Positions 15,708-23,989 of a stretch of 36,265 bases of DNA are shown one piece after another. The stretch lies in NCBI GenBank assembly GCA_020059765.1, contig JAGVBM010000346.1:1-36265 (forward strand), in the 5' to 3' direction. A model generated the notes under the pieces. That model was not told the origin of the DNA. It saw nothing but the letters and a program-made list of their open reading frames with translations, and searched no databases. The first letter of the stretch is position 1, and every line of letters starts with the position of its first letter. The stretch comes from Bacillota bacterium (lineage in GTDB: Bacteria > Bacillota > Bacilli > Tumebacillales > Effusibacillaceae). A program made the translations under genes and the position numbers.

Positions 15708-17126
15708 TTACAACGGAACCGGATGCACCTCGGCATCTCTGATTACAAACGCAACATGGGAAAGAGCGTCACGTACATAAAACACATAATTGCTGATCGT
15801 CACCTTGACGCCGGGATGGACTGTTTCATGCACGCTGACGCGGGCGCTTTTCACATCCTGCATCACGACTTCAATTTCGGAGCGCCGCATGAGCAATTCT
15901 TCTTCCTCCACTTTGAAATGTTCATAGGTGAGGGTCAATTTTTGCAGCATCGCCGCTTTGTCAGGCGGCAGCGATCCCGACGCACCGGCCATATTATCCA
16001 ATAAGGCAATCGCCTTCTGCGTCTTGTCGATATTTTTATGCAACTCTTTAAATGACTCTTGCAGCGCATTGATCTCGGAACGAAGGTGCGGATGAACCCC
16101 CACTTCCACTTCAGTCGGAGCCGCCATCGGCGAACCGAGAACCCGGGTGATGACTTCTTCACCCGCTCGAACAATGCCGCCGACAATCACGGCCCGTCGT
16201 CCTTCCATCACCACTTTAGAGCCAGCACTCACCTGACTGTGCATCACACTCTCTCCGACAAAACAACTCCCGCCCACATCGACCGCTGCGTTTTGAATAA
16301 AGGGAGTTCGCAGGTTGCCGCCGGCACGGATAATGCCTTTATTGCGGCCCTGCACGCCGCCGCGGATAATGATGCTTCCCCCTGCTTCAATCCACGCCGC
16401 ATCCACATATCCTTGTATTTCAATGTCACCTTCCGCCTTCAGCTTGAATCCCGGTTGTACATTCCCCTGAACACGAATCGAACCGGGGAATTCAATATTT
16501 CCCACGGAGAAATCCACGTCTTTTTGGACGATAAACTCTTTAAATACGTGGACTTTGTTTTCTTTTGCGGAATACACCACATGCCCTTCCGCTTCTGCCA
16601 CAAGTACGCATCCATCCTGCTCCACCACTGTGTTGCGGCCTTGCGGCAGTCGATAATCCCGTCCCTTTTTCCCGGGGATGAGCTGGCCGTTCACAGCCAT
16701 TCCGTCAACTCCGTCCGTCGGCGGAACACGCACTGCCAATATATCACCCGCCTTGACCAGCATGACGGAACCCATGTCAAAAAAATCAACCCGACCGTTT
16801 TCCAACACACGAGGTTTTTTTTCAAAGTTTTCATCCACTTGCAGTTCGATTCTGGCATCTTCGCCCGCAATCGATGGTTTGCCGTTGGCAATGACCAACC
16901 TTTCGTTCACGTATATTTCCGGACTCAGCACGATCTGCTGGCAGAGAATCGTATTCACGCCGAACTGAATCCCTGAGAATCGCAAAAAATCAAGCAGTCC
17001 CTGCAGACTCAGCACCAGTCCTTCAGGGGGAGCATGATGAATGACCAAGCTGCCGACCAGTCCGCCGTCTTCTATATTTGCCTTGGAGCTTTTTACCCAC
17101 CAGCTTTTCTCATCCATGGGTTCCAT
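15708..17126 (-). CDS. fapA: FapA family (DUF342) flagellar-operon protein
   Basis: DUF342/FapA proteins combine an N-terminal variable domain, a central right-handed beta-helix of the bactofilin-like kind, and a C-terminal coiled coil. The 472 residues fit: an N-terminal domain to about 80, the family signature around VRVPPTDGVDGMAVNGQLIP (about 130-150), a glycine- and valine-rich repeat region (about 180-330; GDIEIQGYVDAAWIEAGGSI, GGVQGRNKGII), and a coiled-coil part at 340-420. FapA has been tied to flagellation and cell polarity in other bacteria, but the mechanism is not settled. The ATG at 17126 follows a G-rich ribosome site, 22 bases after sigD. Confidence 0.9.
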   Translation of the reverse strand: MEPMDEKSWWVKSSKANIEDGGLVGSLVIHHAPPEGLVLSLQGLLDFLRFSGIQFGVNTILCQQIVLSPEIYVNERLVIANGKPSIAGEDARIELQVDENFEKKPRVLENGRVDFFDMGSVMLVKAGDILAVRVPPTDGVDGMAVNGQLIPGKKGRDYRLPQGRNTVVEQDGCVLVAEAEGHVVYSAKENKVHVFKEFIVQKDVDFSVGNIEFPGSIRVQGNVQPGFKLKAEGDIEIQGYVDAAWIEAGGSIIIRGGVQGRNKGIIRAGGNLRTPFIQNAAVDVGGSCFVGESVMHSQVSAGSKVVMEGRRAVIVGGIVRAGEEVITRVLGSPMAAPTEVEVGVHPHLRSEINALQESFKELHKNIDKTQKAIALLDNMAGASGSLPPDKAAMLQKLTLTYEHFKVEEEELLMRRSEIEVVMQDVKSARVSVHETVHPGVKVTISNYVFYVRDALSHVAFVIRDAEVHPVPL

Positions 17127-17148
17127 ACCCTCGCCCCCAATTCAATAT

Positions 17149-17853
17149 TTATCTAAAATCTTGTCTGCGACGGCTCAGGGCGCCGCGAAGTCTCGATATC
17201 GCTTTCGTATGTAGCTGTGACACGCGGGCAGCAGTGACTTCCAAAATTTCGGAAATTTCCTTAATGGACAATTCTTCATAATAATACAACGCCACCACCA
17301 ACTTTTCCTTCTCGGGCAATTTGGCAATTGCTGTTTCAAGAACCGTCTTCAGTTCATCCCTGGTAATATGGGAAACGGGATCCTGGACTTTGGGATCGGC
17401 CAAAATGTCCAACAACCTCTGGTCTTCACCAAAATCATGCAACGATTCTTCCAACGACGAAAGGGAGCCCATCGCAATTTGTGTCAGCCGTTTTTGCAAT
17501 TCTGCGGGAGTTATTTCCAAATAGACAGCAATTTCTTCATCGGTCGCCGAACGTTTCATTTCGAACTCCACCGCACCGTAGGCTTGTTCTATTTGTTTTG
17601 CCCATTGCCGGACTTGCCGGGGTACCCAATCCATCTCCCGCAACCCGTCCAACACCGCCCCGCGAATCCTCCAGGTTGCAAAAGTTTCAAATTTGACGCC
17701 TTTTTCCGGTTCAAACCGTTCAATCGAGTTCAGCAAACCGATTGTTCCCATACTGAACAAATCGTCTTTCGAGATGTGCGCAGGCAACCCTTTTGCCAAA
17801 CGGTTCACCACTTGTTGAACGAGAGGCAAATACTGTTCGATCATCTCGTTCAT
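17149..17853 (-). CDS. sigD: Flagellar/motility sigma factor SigD (FliA, sigma-28)
   Basis: SigD directs RNA polymerase to late flagellar, chemotaxis-receptor and autolysin promoters and is held by the anti-sigma factor FlgM until the hook is complete. The 234 residues contain region 2 with DLFSMGTIGLLNSIERFEP and FETFATWRIRGAVLDGLREM (about 30-75), region 3, and region 4 with the helix-turn-helix ELSIKEISEILEVTAARVS (about 195-215). The ATG at 17853 follows GGAGGTG. Its late place in the long fla/che operon matches B. subtilis, where distance from the promoter limits SigD level. Confidence 0.98.
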   Translation of the reverse strand: MNEMIEQYLPLVQQVVNRLAKGLPAHISKDDLFSMGTIGLLNSIERFEPEKGVKFETFATWRIRGAVLDGLREMDWVPRQVRQWAKQIEQAYGAVEFEMKRSATDEEIAVYLEITPAELQKRLTQIAMGSLSSLEESLHDFGEDQRLLDILADPKVQDPVSHITRDELKTVLETAIAKLPEKEKLVVALYYYEELSIKEISEILEVTAARVSQLHTKAISRLRGALSRRRQDFR

Positions 17854-17867
17854 GTGCTACACCTCCG

Positions 17868-18275
17868 TTACTGTTGAATGGTACGAATGGCATCCACAAA
17901 ATTTTGGACTTGTGTATCGTCCAGCGATTCGCCGGGCTTTTGCAACCCCCAGGGCTGAAAATCACTCGCAACAGGTGGTGAGCCGGGTGACTCAGCAGGC
18001 AAAGAAACGTCAAAATGGGTTCCCGATTCTCCGGAAACGACTGCTTGATCAGCAGTTGCACTCGACAATTCGGACGGTGGACTGACAAACGTCAAAACCC
18101 ATACCCGTATTAGGGCGATTGCAAGCCACATGACAGCAAAACCGAACAGACCTCGTTTAATGCTTGTTTCCATCAGATTTCCCGCGAGCAAACTGAACAG
18201 CATGCCAAATCCAAACCCTCCGGCACCCGTCAGCCAAAACCAACGTTTGGACAACAGTTGTTTCAATTCGTTCAT
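17868..18275 (-). CDS. Unknown two-TM membrane protein between cheD and sigD
   Basis: I do not recognise this 135-residue protein. It has two predicted membrane helices (about residues 11-32 and 41-63) joined by a short basic turn, then a polar tail of about 70 residues rich in S, P, D and E. The tail should face the same side as the N-terminus. Its ATG overlaps the cheD stop as ATGA, and sigD follows after 14 bases, so it is embedded in the operon. B. subtilis has cheD directly next to sigD. A role in membrane tethering or in controlling SigD or chemotaxis is speculation. Confidence 0.8.
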   Translation of the reverse strand: MNELKQLLSKRWFWLTGAGGFGFGMLFSLLAGNLMETSIKRGLFGFAVMWLAIALIRVWVLTFVSPPSELSSATADQAVVSGESGTHFDVSLPAESPGSPPVASDFQPWGLQKPGESLDDTQVQNFVDAIRTIQQ

Positions 18276-18751
18276 ATGACCTTGACTCCTTGTGAAACGG
18301 TGCGAATCGTCAACGAACCGTCAACAGACGAGAAATCGATGGTTCGGCCGCTGTTTCCACCGGTGTCTTCCGCCCGAATCGGGATATTCAAACGGGCGAG
18401 CGTCTGCTTGACCGCCTCAACATTGCGTGGGCCGATCCGGATCAAGTCGCTTTGGTTTAAGGTGGTGAACATTTGCGCGCCACCGGCGAGTTTTGCGATC
18501 ATGCGGTTTTGGATCGCACCGTTATTCCGCATTTTTTCAACAAGCAGCGGGATCGCCGTGTCTGCAAACTTGGCGGGATTCTCCACAGCTTCCTTGCCGG
18601 CAATCGGCAGCATCACGTGAGCGAGCCCGGCCACTTTCGTATTCAGATCGATAATCGCAACGCCAACGCAGGATCCCAACCCTACGGTTCGAAGAATTTC
18701 CGGATCGGTTGCAGTATCTAAATCCGCCATACCCACTTTTACGATATTCAA
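18272..18751 (-). CDS. cheD: Chemoreceptor glutamine deamidase CheD
   Basis: CheD deamidates specific glutamines on chemoreceptors and, through exchange with CheC, takes part in adaptation. The 159-residue protein has the catalytic set expected from the family: T22, C28 in GLGSCVG, and H45 in LAHVMLP. The start is TTG at 18751, overlapping the cheC stop as TTGA. It is preferred over the internal ATG at residue 8 because the N-terminus NIVKVGMADL aligns with other CheD proteins, and GGGGG is nine or ten bases upstream. The gene is translationally coupled to its partner cheC. Confidence 0.96.
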   Translation of the reverse strand: MNIVKVGMADLDTATDPEILRTVGLGSCVGVAIIDLNTKVAGLAHVMLPIAGKEAVENPAKFADTAIPLLVEKMRNNGAIQNRMIAKLAGGAQMFTTLNQSDLIRIGPRNVEAVKQTLARLNIPIRAEDTGGNSGRTIDFSSVDGSLTIRTVSQGVKVI

Positions 18752-19368
18752 CCGAGATCAACCCCCAATGACTTGAATATCGTCTCGACGGAATCGGGAT
18801 CCGGCAAAAAGAAAAAGTGGCTGTCCACATTGTTGTTGCCTTGCCAGAATTCGGTGTCCACAAGCAAAGCCGTATCACTGTATTGGCCAATATGCATCAG
18901 TCCGACACCCAAGATCGCACCTGCCATGTCGATAGCAACCGCCGGAACGGAAGCGTGCATTTGTTTGTTGGTAAAATCGGACATGGCGGACAGATAGGAA
19001 CCTCCCAGAATATTGCCAATCTCCATAAAAACCGAAAGATCCATTTCACTGAACTGGTCATCCTGCCGACTTTCGCCCATCAGAATCTGCAGCAGAAACT
19101 TGGCGCTCTCCAGTGTCAGCATCAGAAACATGCTGCCGGAGATCTCGCCTTCGACACGCAGAAACACACCCATCACCAACTGTTCGGCGCCTCCGATCAC
19201 CTCATCAATCTCTTGCAAAGACACAATGTGTACGTTGGGGACCTGCATGTCGATTTCTTTTTGCATCAGGACGGAAAGGGCAGTGGCTGCATGCCCTGCC
19301 CCAATATTGCCGATTTCCCGCAATACGCTCAGTTGAAATTCATTCAGTCGAAGCAACGGGTCTGTCAT
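18748..19368 (-). CDS. cheC: CheY-P phosphatase CheC
   Basis: CheC dephosphorylates CheY-P and binds CheD, which boosts its activity. The 206 residues carry both phosphatase motifs: the first around VLREIGNIGAGHAATALS (E and N about residues 17-21) and the second around FMEIGNILGGSYLSAMS (about 110-125). Having both active sites is typical of CheC proper rather than CheX or FliY. It begins one base after the cheW stop and overlaps cheD. The set CheA-W-C-D plus FliY indicates the three-part adaptation scheme of Bacillus-type chemotaxis. Confidence 0.96.
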   Translation of the reverse strand: MTDPLLRLNEFQLSVLREIGNIGAGHAATALSVLMQKEIDMQVPNVHIVSLQEIDEVIGGAEQLVMGVFLRVEGEISGSMFLMLTLESAKFLLQILMGESRQDDQFSEMDLSVFMEIGNILGGSYLSAMSDFTNKQMHASVPAVAIDMAGAILGVGLMHIGQYSDTALLVDTEFWQGNNNVDSHFFFLPDPDSVETIFKSLGVDLG

Positions 19369-19369
19369 G

Positions 19370-19864
19370 TTAATTCTCCATCTCGTTTGACTGCATCAGT
19401 TCTTCCGCATTCAGCACTTTTTCCAGATTCAGCAAGATCAGCAAACGGTCAGCCAATTTCGCAATTCCTTCCAAGTAATTGGCTTTAATGCCGCCCACCA
19501 CTTCCGGCGGCGCCTCTACCCTGTCTCTTGCAATGTCGATCACATCATTGGCTGCATCGACAATCAATCCGACTTCCATGTCATCGACTGCGACAATAAT
19601 AATTCGTGTGTTATCGGTATACTGTTCGGTGCCGAGTCCGAATCTGGTTTTCAAATCGATAACAGGCGTAACGACACCGCGCAAATTGATGACTCCCTTC
19701 ACAAACCGGGGAGTTCGCGGAACCCTCGTAATTCGCTGCATCCGTTCGATCGAGCGCACCTGGTTGACTTCCACCCCATACTCTTCGTCGAGCAAACGAA
19801 ACACAATGTACTTGTTTTCTTTTGTATCTTTCTCGTCAGTTTTCATCGCTTGCTGTTCCAGCAT
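19370..19864 (-). CDS. cheW: Chemotaxis coupling protein CheW
   Basis: CheW links chemoreceptors to the kinase CheA in the polar array. At 164 residues it is a single CheW SH3-like beta-barrel domain, with EYGVEVNQVRSIERM near residues 33-47, VPRTPRFVKGVINLRGVVTP (about 53-72) and VGLIVDAANDVIDI (about 100). The N-terminus carries an extra polar stretch of some 20 residues. The ATG at 19864 follows GGGAGG. It stands directly after cheA, the usual order. Confidence 0.97.
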   Translation of the reverse strand: MLEQQAMKTDEKDTKENKYIVFRLLDEEYGVEVNQVRSIERMQRITRVPRTPRFVKGVINLRGVVTPVIDLKTRFGLGTEQYTDNTRIIIVAVDDMEVGLIVDAANDVIDIARDRVEAPPEVVGGIKANYLEGIAKLADRLLILLNLEKVLNAEELMQSNEMEN

Positions 19865-19878
19865 GCAACATGCCTCCC

Positions 19879-21948
19879 TTATGGAATCAATGCATTGACG
19901 TCAAGAATCAACGCGACCTGCCCGTCACCCAGAATGGTAGAGCCTGAAATGCCGAAAATACCGATTGACAGATATTTGCCAAGGGATTTCAGCACCACTT
20001 CCTGCTGACCGATAAAGGAATCAACGACCAAGGCTGCCAATTTGTCTCCCTTGCGGACGATCACCACATTTTCTTCGTCCGAATCGTTCGCTTGCGGACG
20101 GGGAATAGAAAATACCTCTTCCAAGTCGACCAACGGAACGACCCGTCCCCGGAAATCCATCACCATCTGCCCGTGTACGCTCTTGATGTCGGAACTTTTC
20201 AGATTGGCCGTTTCAATGATCGACGTCAGCGGAATCGCGTATTTTTCATCACTGATCTGTACCAGCATCGCCTGAATAATCGATAATGTCAGCGGCAATT
20301 GAATGATGAATTTCGTTCCCTGTCCCAACACCGAATTGACAATCACGCGACCGCCCAAGGTCTCAATTTTGTTTTTGACCACATCCAAGCCGACACCGCG
20401 GCCTGAAACGTCAGAAACTTTTTCAGCCGTGCTGAATCCGGACCGGAACATAAAATCAAACACCTGCTCATTGGTTAATCCTTCCGTTCGTCCCGGATCC
20501 ACCAGTCCGTTTTCGACCGCTTTCCGCGAGATTTTCTCCCGGTCAATCCCGCGGCCGTCTTCGGAAATTTCAATAAACACGTGGTTTCCCGAATGGTAGG
20601 CAATCAACTCCAATTTGCCGGTTTCATTTTTTCCTGCCTTGATTCGCTCCTCGGGCGTTTCCAAACCGTGATCCAATGCGTTTCGCAACATGTGCACCAA
20701 CGGGTCGCCGATTTCGTCAATCACAGTCCTGTCAAGTTCGGTTTCGGCGCCGCGAATCTCGAAATCTATCTTTTTGTTCAAATCTTTTGCCAGATCCCGG
20801 ATCATTCGCGGAAACCGGTTAAACACGGTTTCAACAGGAACCATTCGAATTTTCATGACGATATTTTGCAGGTCCGTGCTAACCCGTGACATATGCTCCA
20901 CCGTTTCAACCAATTCGGAATTGTTGACTTCACGGGCAATTTGTTCCAATCGGGTTTTATCGATCACCAGTTCACTGAACAGATTCATCAGAATATCCAA
21001 ACGCTCAATATCGACACGGACCGACTTTCCAGCCCCCAACTTTTTTGACTCCGCTGCTGGTTTCGTGTTTTTCCCATTGTTCACATCACCGGATTGTTGT
21101 TCGTTCGCTGCAGGTACTGTCCCGCCTTGCGTCACATGCGGCGGTTCGGCTATAGTGGCGGCCGCAACTTCCAGCTTGCTTTTTTGCATCTCCAAATGGG
21201 CAATTTGAATCTCTTCCACATCGACGCTTACCACTTCAGACACATTCAAGCCTGATTGCTGAACCGTTTGTCCGTCCTCGTCGGTTACCAAAACAAGTTG
21301 AAACTCCAGATCAAACTTTTCATCTTCAATGTCTTGCACGCTCGGTTCCGATTTTATGATCTCGCCCAGGTTCTCGTAGGTGTTAAATACCATATAGGCA
21401 CGAGCTGCGCGCAGGACGATGTTGGAATCCAGCTTGATCTTTACAGTAAATACACTTTTGCCGCTAGCAATCGATTGACGAATGATCGCTTGTTCGTACT
21501 GGTCAAAGGAAACGGAAACAGGCCGGTTTTCGTCACCAGCGACCATGGTTTCTACAGCCGCCGGTTTTCCGCTGATCACATTCGTCAAGGCTTGCAGGGC
21601 CTCATCAATCGGAATCTCTGCATCAGACCCCGTATCAATAATGGCGGTCAACTGCCCTTCCAGAATATCGACACAGGTAAAGAGCACATCCATGACGTTT
21701 GGGGTCACCGGCAATTTGTCGTTGCGCATCAGGTCCAATCCGTTTTCCATCTCGTGGGTCAAATGGGCCATTTTTTCAAATCCCATTGTTGCCGCCATTC
21801 CTTTCAGGGTATGTGCGGAGCGGAAGACCACATTGACAATTTCCAGATCAGTTGGGGATTGTTCCAACGCCAACAGATTTTCATTAATCGCTTGCAAATG
21901 CTCCTTGGATTCCTCAATAAACATATCCATGTATTGATTGATGTCCAT
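19879..21948 (-). CDS. cheA: Chemotaxis histidine kinase CheA
   Basis: CheA autophosphorylates in response to receptor state and passes phosphate to CheY and CheB. The 689 residues show all five domains. The HPt domain has phospho-acceptor H46 in RSAHTLKGMAATMG. A CheY/CheB-binding P2 domain is at about 160-250, followed by a low-complexity linker rich in A, E and Q. The dimerisation helices include LDILMNLFSELVIDKTRLEQ. The ATPase domain has the N-box LVHMLRNALDHGLE and the G-boxes EDGRGIDREK and GRGVGLDVVK. The CheW-like P5 domain begins near KYAIPLTSIIE. The ATG follows GGAGGTG. Confidence 0.98.
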   Translation of the reverse strand: MDINQYMDMFIEESKEHLQAINENLLALEQSPTDLEIVNVVFRSAHTLKGMAATMGFEKMAHLTHEMENGLDLMRNDKLPVTPNVMDVLFTCVDILEGQLTAIIDTGSDAEIPIDEALQALTNVISGKPAAVETMVAGDENRPVSVSFDQYEQAIIRQSIASGKSVFTVKIKLDSNIVLRAARAYMVFNTYENLGEIIKSEPSVQDIEDEKFDLEFQLVLVTDEDGQTVQQSGLNVSEVVSVDVEEIQIAHLEMQKSKLEVAAATIAEPPHVTQGGTVPAANEQQSGDVNNGKNTKPAAESKKLGAGKSVRVDIERLDILMNLFSELVIDKTRLEQIAREVNNSELVETVEHMSRVSTDLQNIVMKIRMVPVETVFNRFPRMIRDLAKDLNKKIDFEIRGAETELDRTVIDEIGDPLVHMLRNALDHGLETPEERIKAGKNETGKLELIAYHSGNHVFIEISEDGRGIDREKISRKAVENGLVDPGRTEGLTNEQVFDFMFRSGFSTAEKVSDVSGRGVGLDVVKNKIETLGGRVIVNSVLGQGTKFIIQLPLTLSIIQAMLVQISDEKYAIPLTSIIETANLKSSDIKSVHGQMVMDFRGRVVPLVDLEEVFSIPRPQANDSDEENVVIVRKGDKLAALVVDSFIGQQEVVLKSLGKYLSIGIFGISGSTILGDGQVALILDVNALIP

Positions 21949-21963
21949 TTGCAGATCACCTCC

Positions 21964-23076
21964 CTAAGTAGTCAAGAACCGCATCATTTGTGCCGCGACC
22001 TGCTGCAGCGGAACCACCGCATCCACAGCCCCGGTCTCAAATGCTGCTTTCGGCATCCCGTACACGACACATGTTTCCTTCGCTTCCGAGATCGTTTTGC
22101 CGCCAGCCAGTTTAATCAAACGAAGTCCCTCCGCCCCGTCACTCCCCATTCCAGTCAAAATCACCGCTTGTAAATGAATCGCCCGCAAGGCAGCGACCGA
22201 TCGAAACAAATTGTTGACTGCGGGGCGATGTCCGCCGACAGGAGGAGTTTGATCCAGCAAGATGGACAGCTGTCCTCCGCTTTCGGCAACCTCCATATGA
22301 TAATCTCCGGGCGCCAAGTACACATGGCCCGTTTCGAGAACTTGGCCATGTACGGCTTCATGCACCCGAACCGCACACAATTGGTCCAATCTGTTCGCCA
22401 AAGACTTGGTGAACCCCGCTGGCATATGTTGAACGACGACGACCGCCGCCTGCAGGTCGCTTGGCAAACCGGAGAGAACGGTCTGCAAGGCCCGCGGTCC
22501 GCCGGTTGAAGTGCCGATTGCCACCACGTGTTTTATGTTTCCGGCCACCCGGACATCCGGTTTCTGGGAGGCGCTGTCGGCCGGCAAAGTATTCGCAGCG
22601 CTGCGCCATGATTCAATTATGCGTTTCGGCTTTGCGAACAAGGTCGAAAATTTGAAACCCGACTGGATGTTTTTGCTGTGCTGTCCGGCTGCTATCACTT
22701 TCGCAATCAGTTCATCGGATACTTTCGCCAAATCAAGAGAAATGCTGCCGGAAGGTTTTGCAATAAAATCAAAAGCTCCCAACTCCAAGGCGCGAATCGT
22801 ATGTTCAGCACCCGCCATAGTCAAGCTGCTTACCATGATCACCGGAAGCTTGTAAAGCTGTAAAATTTTCGGCAGCGTCTGCAAACCGTCCATTACAGGC
22901 ATTTCAACATCCAGCGTTACCACATCCGCCTGCTGACGAGCCAATACTTCCAGTGCATCTTTGCCGTTGCGGGCAGTGGCTACGACCTGGATTCCCGGAT
23001 CCGATTGCAAAATATCCGTAATAATTCGCCGCATCAGTGCAGAATCATCGACAACTAGTACGCGAATGGATTCCAT
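21964..23076 (-). CDS. cheB: Protein-glutamate methylesterase CheB
   Basis: CheB removes methyl groups from chemoreceptor glutamates once phosphorylated by CheA. The 370 residues contain an N-terminal receiver domain (VLVVDDSALMRR, phospho-acceptor D56 in VTLDVEMPVMDG), a linker, and the C-terminal esterase with the catalytic serine in IGTSTGGPRAL, the histidine in QHMPAGFTKSLA, and the aspartate in LTGMGSDGAEGL. The cognate methyltransferase CheR is not in this window. The ATG at 23076 follows GGGGAGGTG; flhG ends 19 bases upstream. Confidence 0.98.
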   Translation of the reverse strand: MESIRVLVVDDSALMRRIITDILQSDPGIQVVATARNGKDALEVLARQQADVVTLDVEMPVMDGLQTLPKILQLYKLPVIMVSSLTMAGAEHTIRALELGAFDFIAKPSGSISLDLAKVSDELIAKVIAAGQHSKNIQSGFKFSTLFAKPKRIIESWRSAANTLPADSASQKPDVRVAGNIKHVVAIGTSTGGPRALQTVLSGLPSDLQAAVVVVQHMPAGFTKSLANRLDQLCAVRVHEAVHGQVLETGHVYLAPGDYHMEVAESGGQLSILLDQTPPVGGHRPAVNNLFRSVAALRAIHLQAVILTGMGSDGAEGLRLIKLAGGKTISEAKETCVVYGMPKAAFETGAVDAVVPLQQVAAQMMRFLTT

Positions 23077-23095
23077 ATCGCACCTCCCCTCAAGC

Positions 23096-23989
23096 TTACT
23101 CGCGAAACACCCTTATGAATCGGGAGAGAAACGAGCGGATTCCCGTCTCATTTCCAGTAACGGCTGTTGTTTCCTTGATCTGCTTTTTGACTAATTGCTC
23201 GATGCACCTTGCGGCTGGCGATTCGGGATAGCGAATCAAAAACGGGACCTGTTCTTTCACTGCCCTGGACACAGATGGGTCATCCAATACGTAACCGAGA
23301 ATCTGCAAGTCGGTTTCCAAAAACTTTTGCGTGACGAGGGCGATTTTTTCCGCAGTCTGCTTGCCTTCCGTAATGGTGGATGCCCGGTTGATCACCAGTT
23401 GAATGTTTGAACGACGCTCATGCCGAGTAACGAGTTTGATTAACGCATATGCATCGGTAATCGCCGTTGGTTCCGGTGTACTGACCACGATCACATCATC
23501 AGAAGACAGAATGAAGCGAAGCGTTCCCTCGTTCAAACCGGCTCCCGTGTCAATGATCAGATAATCCGCATATCCCTGCAATTCCGATAATTGACCAATC
23601 AAATGATTCAATTGTTCCGTTTGCAGATGGATCAGCTGCTGCAATCCGGATCCGCCGGCAATATACTGTATCCCATAAGGACCAACCTCGAGGATTTCCC
23701 AGATGCTCACTTTTTTTTGAATCAGATCGGCCAATGTTTTACGGGGGTGTTTTCCCAGCAAAACGTCAATATTGGCAAATCCGACGTCAGCATCAAGCAC
23801 AACCACTTTCTTCCCTTTTGCGGCAAGTCCCAATGCATAATTTAACGAGAAGTTCGATTTGCCTACGCCGCCTTTCCCGCTGGTAATGGTCATGACACGG
23901 GTTGTTGACGTTGTTGATTGCTGCGATTGCTGCGATTGCGATTGTTCAGAGACCACCAGTTGCCGCAGGCGTTGCGCTTGGTCATACAT
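23096..23989 (-). CDS. flhG: Flagellum number/placement ATPase FlhG (YlxH, MinD-like)
   Basis: FlhG is a MinD-type ATPase that controls flagellar number and position and stimulates the FlhF GTPase. The 297 residues start with the FlhF-activating motif DQAQRLR (DQAxxLR), then a Q/S/T-rich stretch, the deviant Walker A TSGKGGVGKSNFSLNYA (about 36-52), VLDADVGFANID, and a DTGAGL switch. Near the C-terminus is a basic segment ending in FLSRFIRVFRE, fit for an amphipathic membrane-targeting helix. The gene overlaps flhF by eight bases. Confidence 0.96.
   Translation of the reverse strand: MYDQAQRLRQLVVSEQSQSQQSQQSTTSTTRVMTITSGKGGVGKSNFSLNYALGLAAKGKKVVVLDADVGFANIDVLLGKHPRKTLADLIQKKVSIWEILEVGPYGIQYIAGGSGLQQLIHLQTEQLNHLIGQLSELQGYADYLIIDTGAGLNEGTLRFILSSDDVIVVSTPEPTAITDAYALIKLVTRHERRSNIQLVINRASTITEGKQTAEKIALVTQKFLETDLQILGYVLDDPSVSRAVKEQVPFLIRYPESPAARCIEQLVKKQIKETTAVTGNETGIRSFLSRFIRVFRE
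23917..23940 (-). repeat. In-frame 9-bp tandem repeat inside flhG
   Basis: The unit attgctgcg occurs twice in tandem and then six bases of a third copy, encoding the alternating glutamine/serine stretch between the FlhF-activating N-terminus and the Walker A motif of FlhG. Changes in copy number would keep the frame and only lengthen or shorten the linker. Confidence 0.75.
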
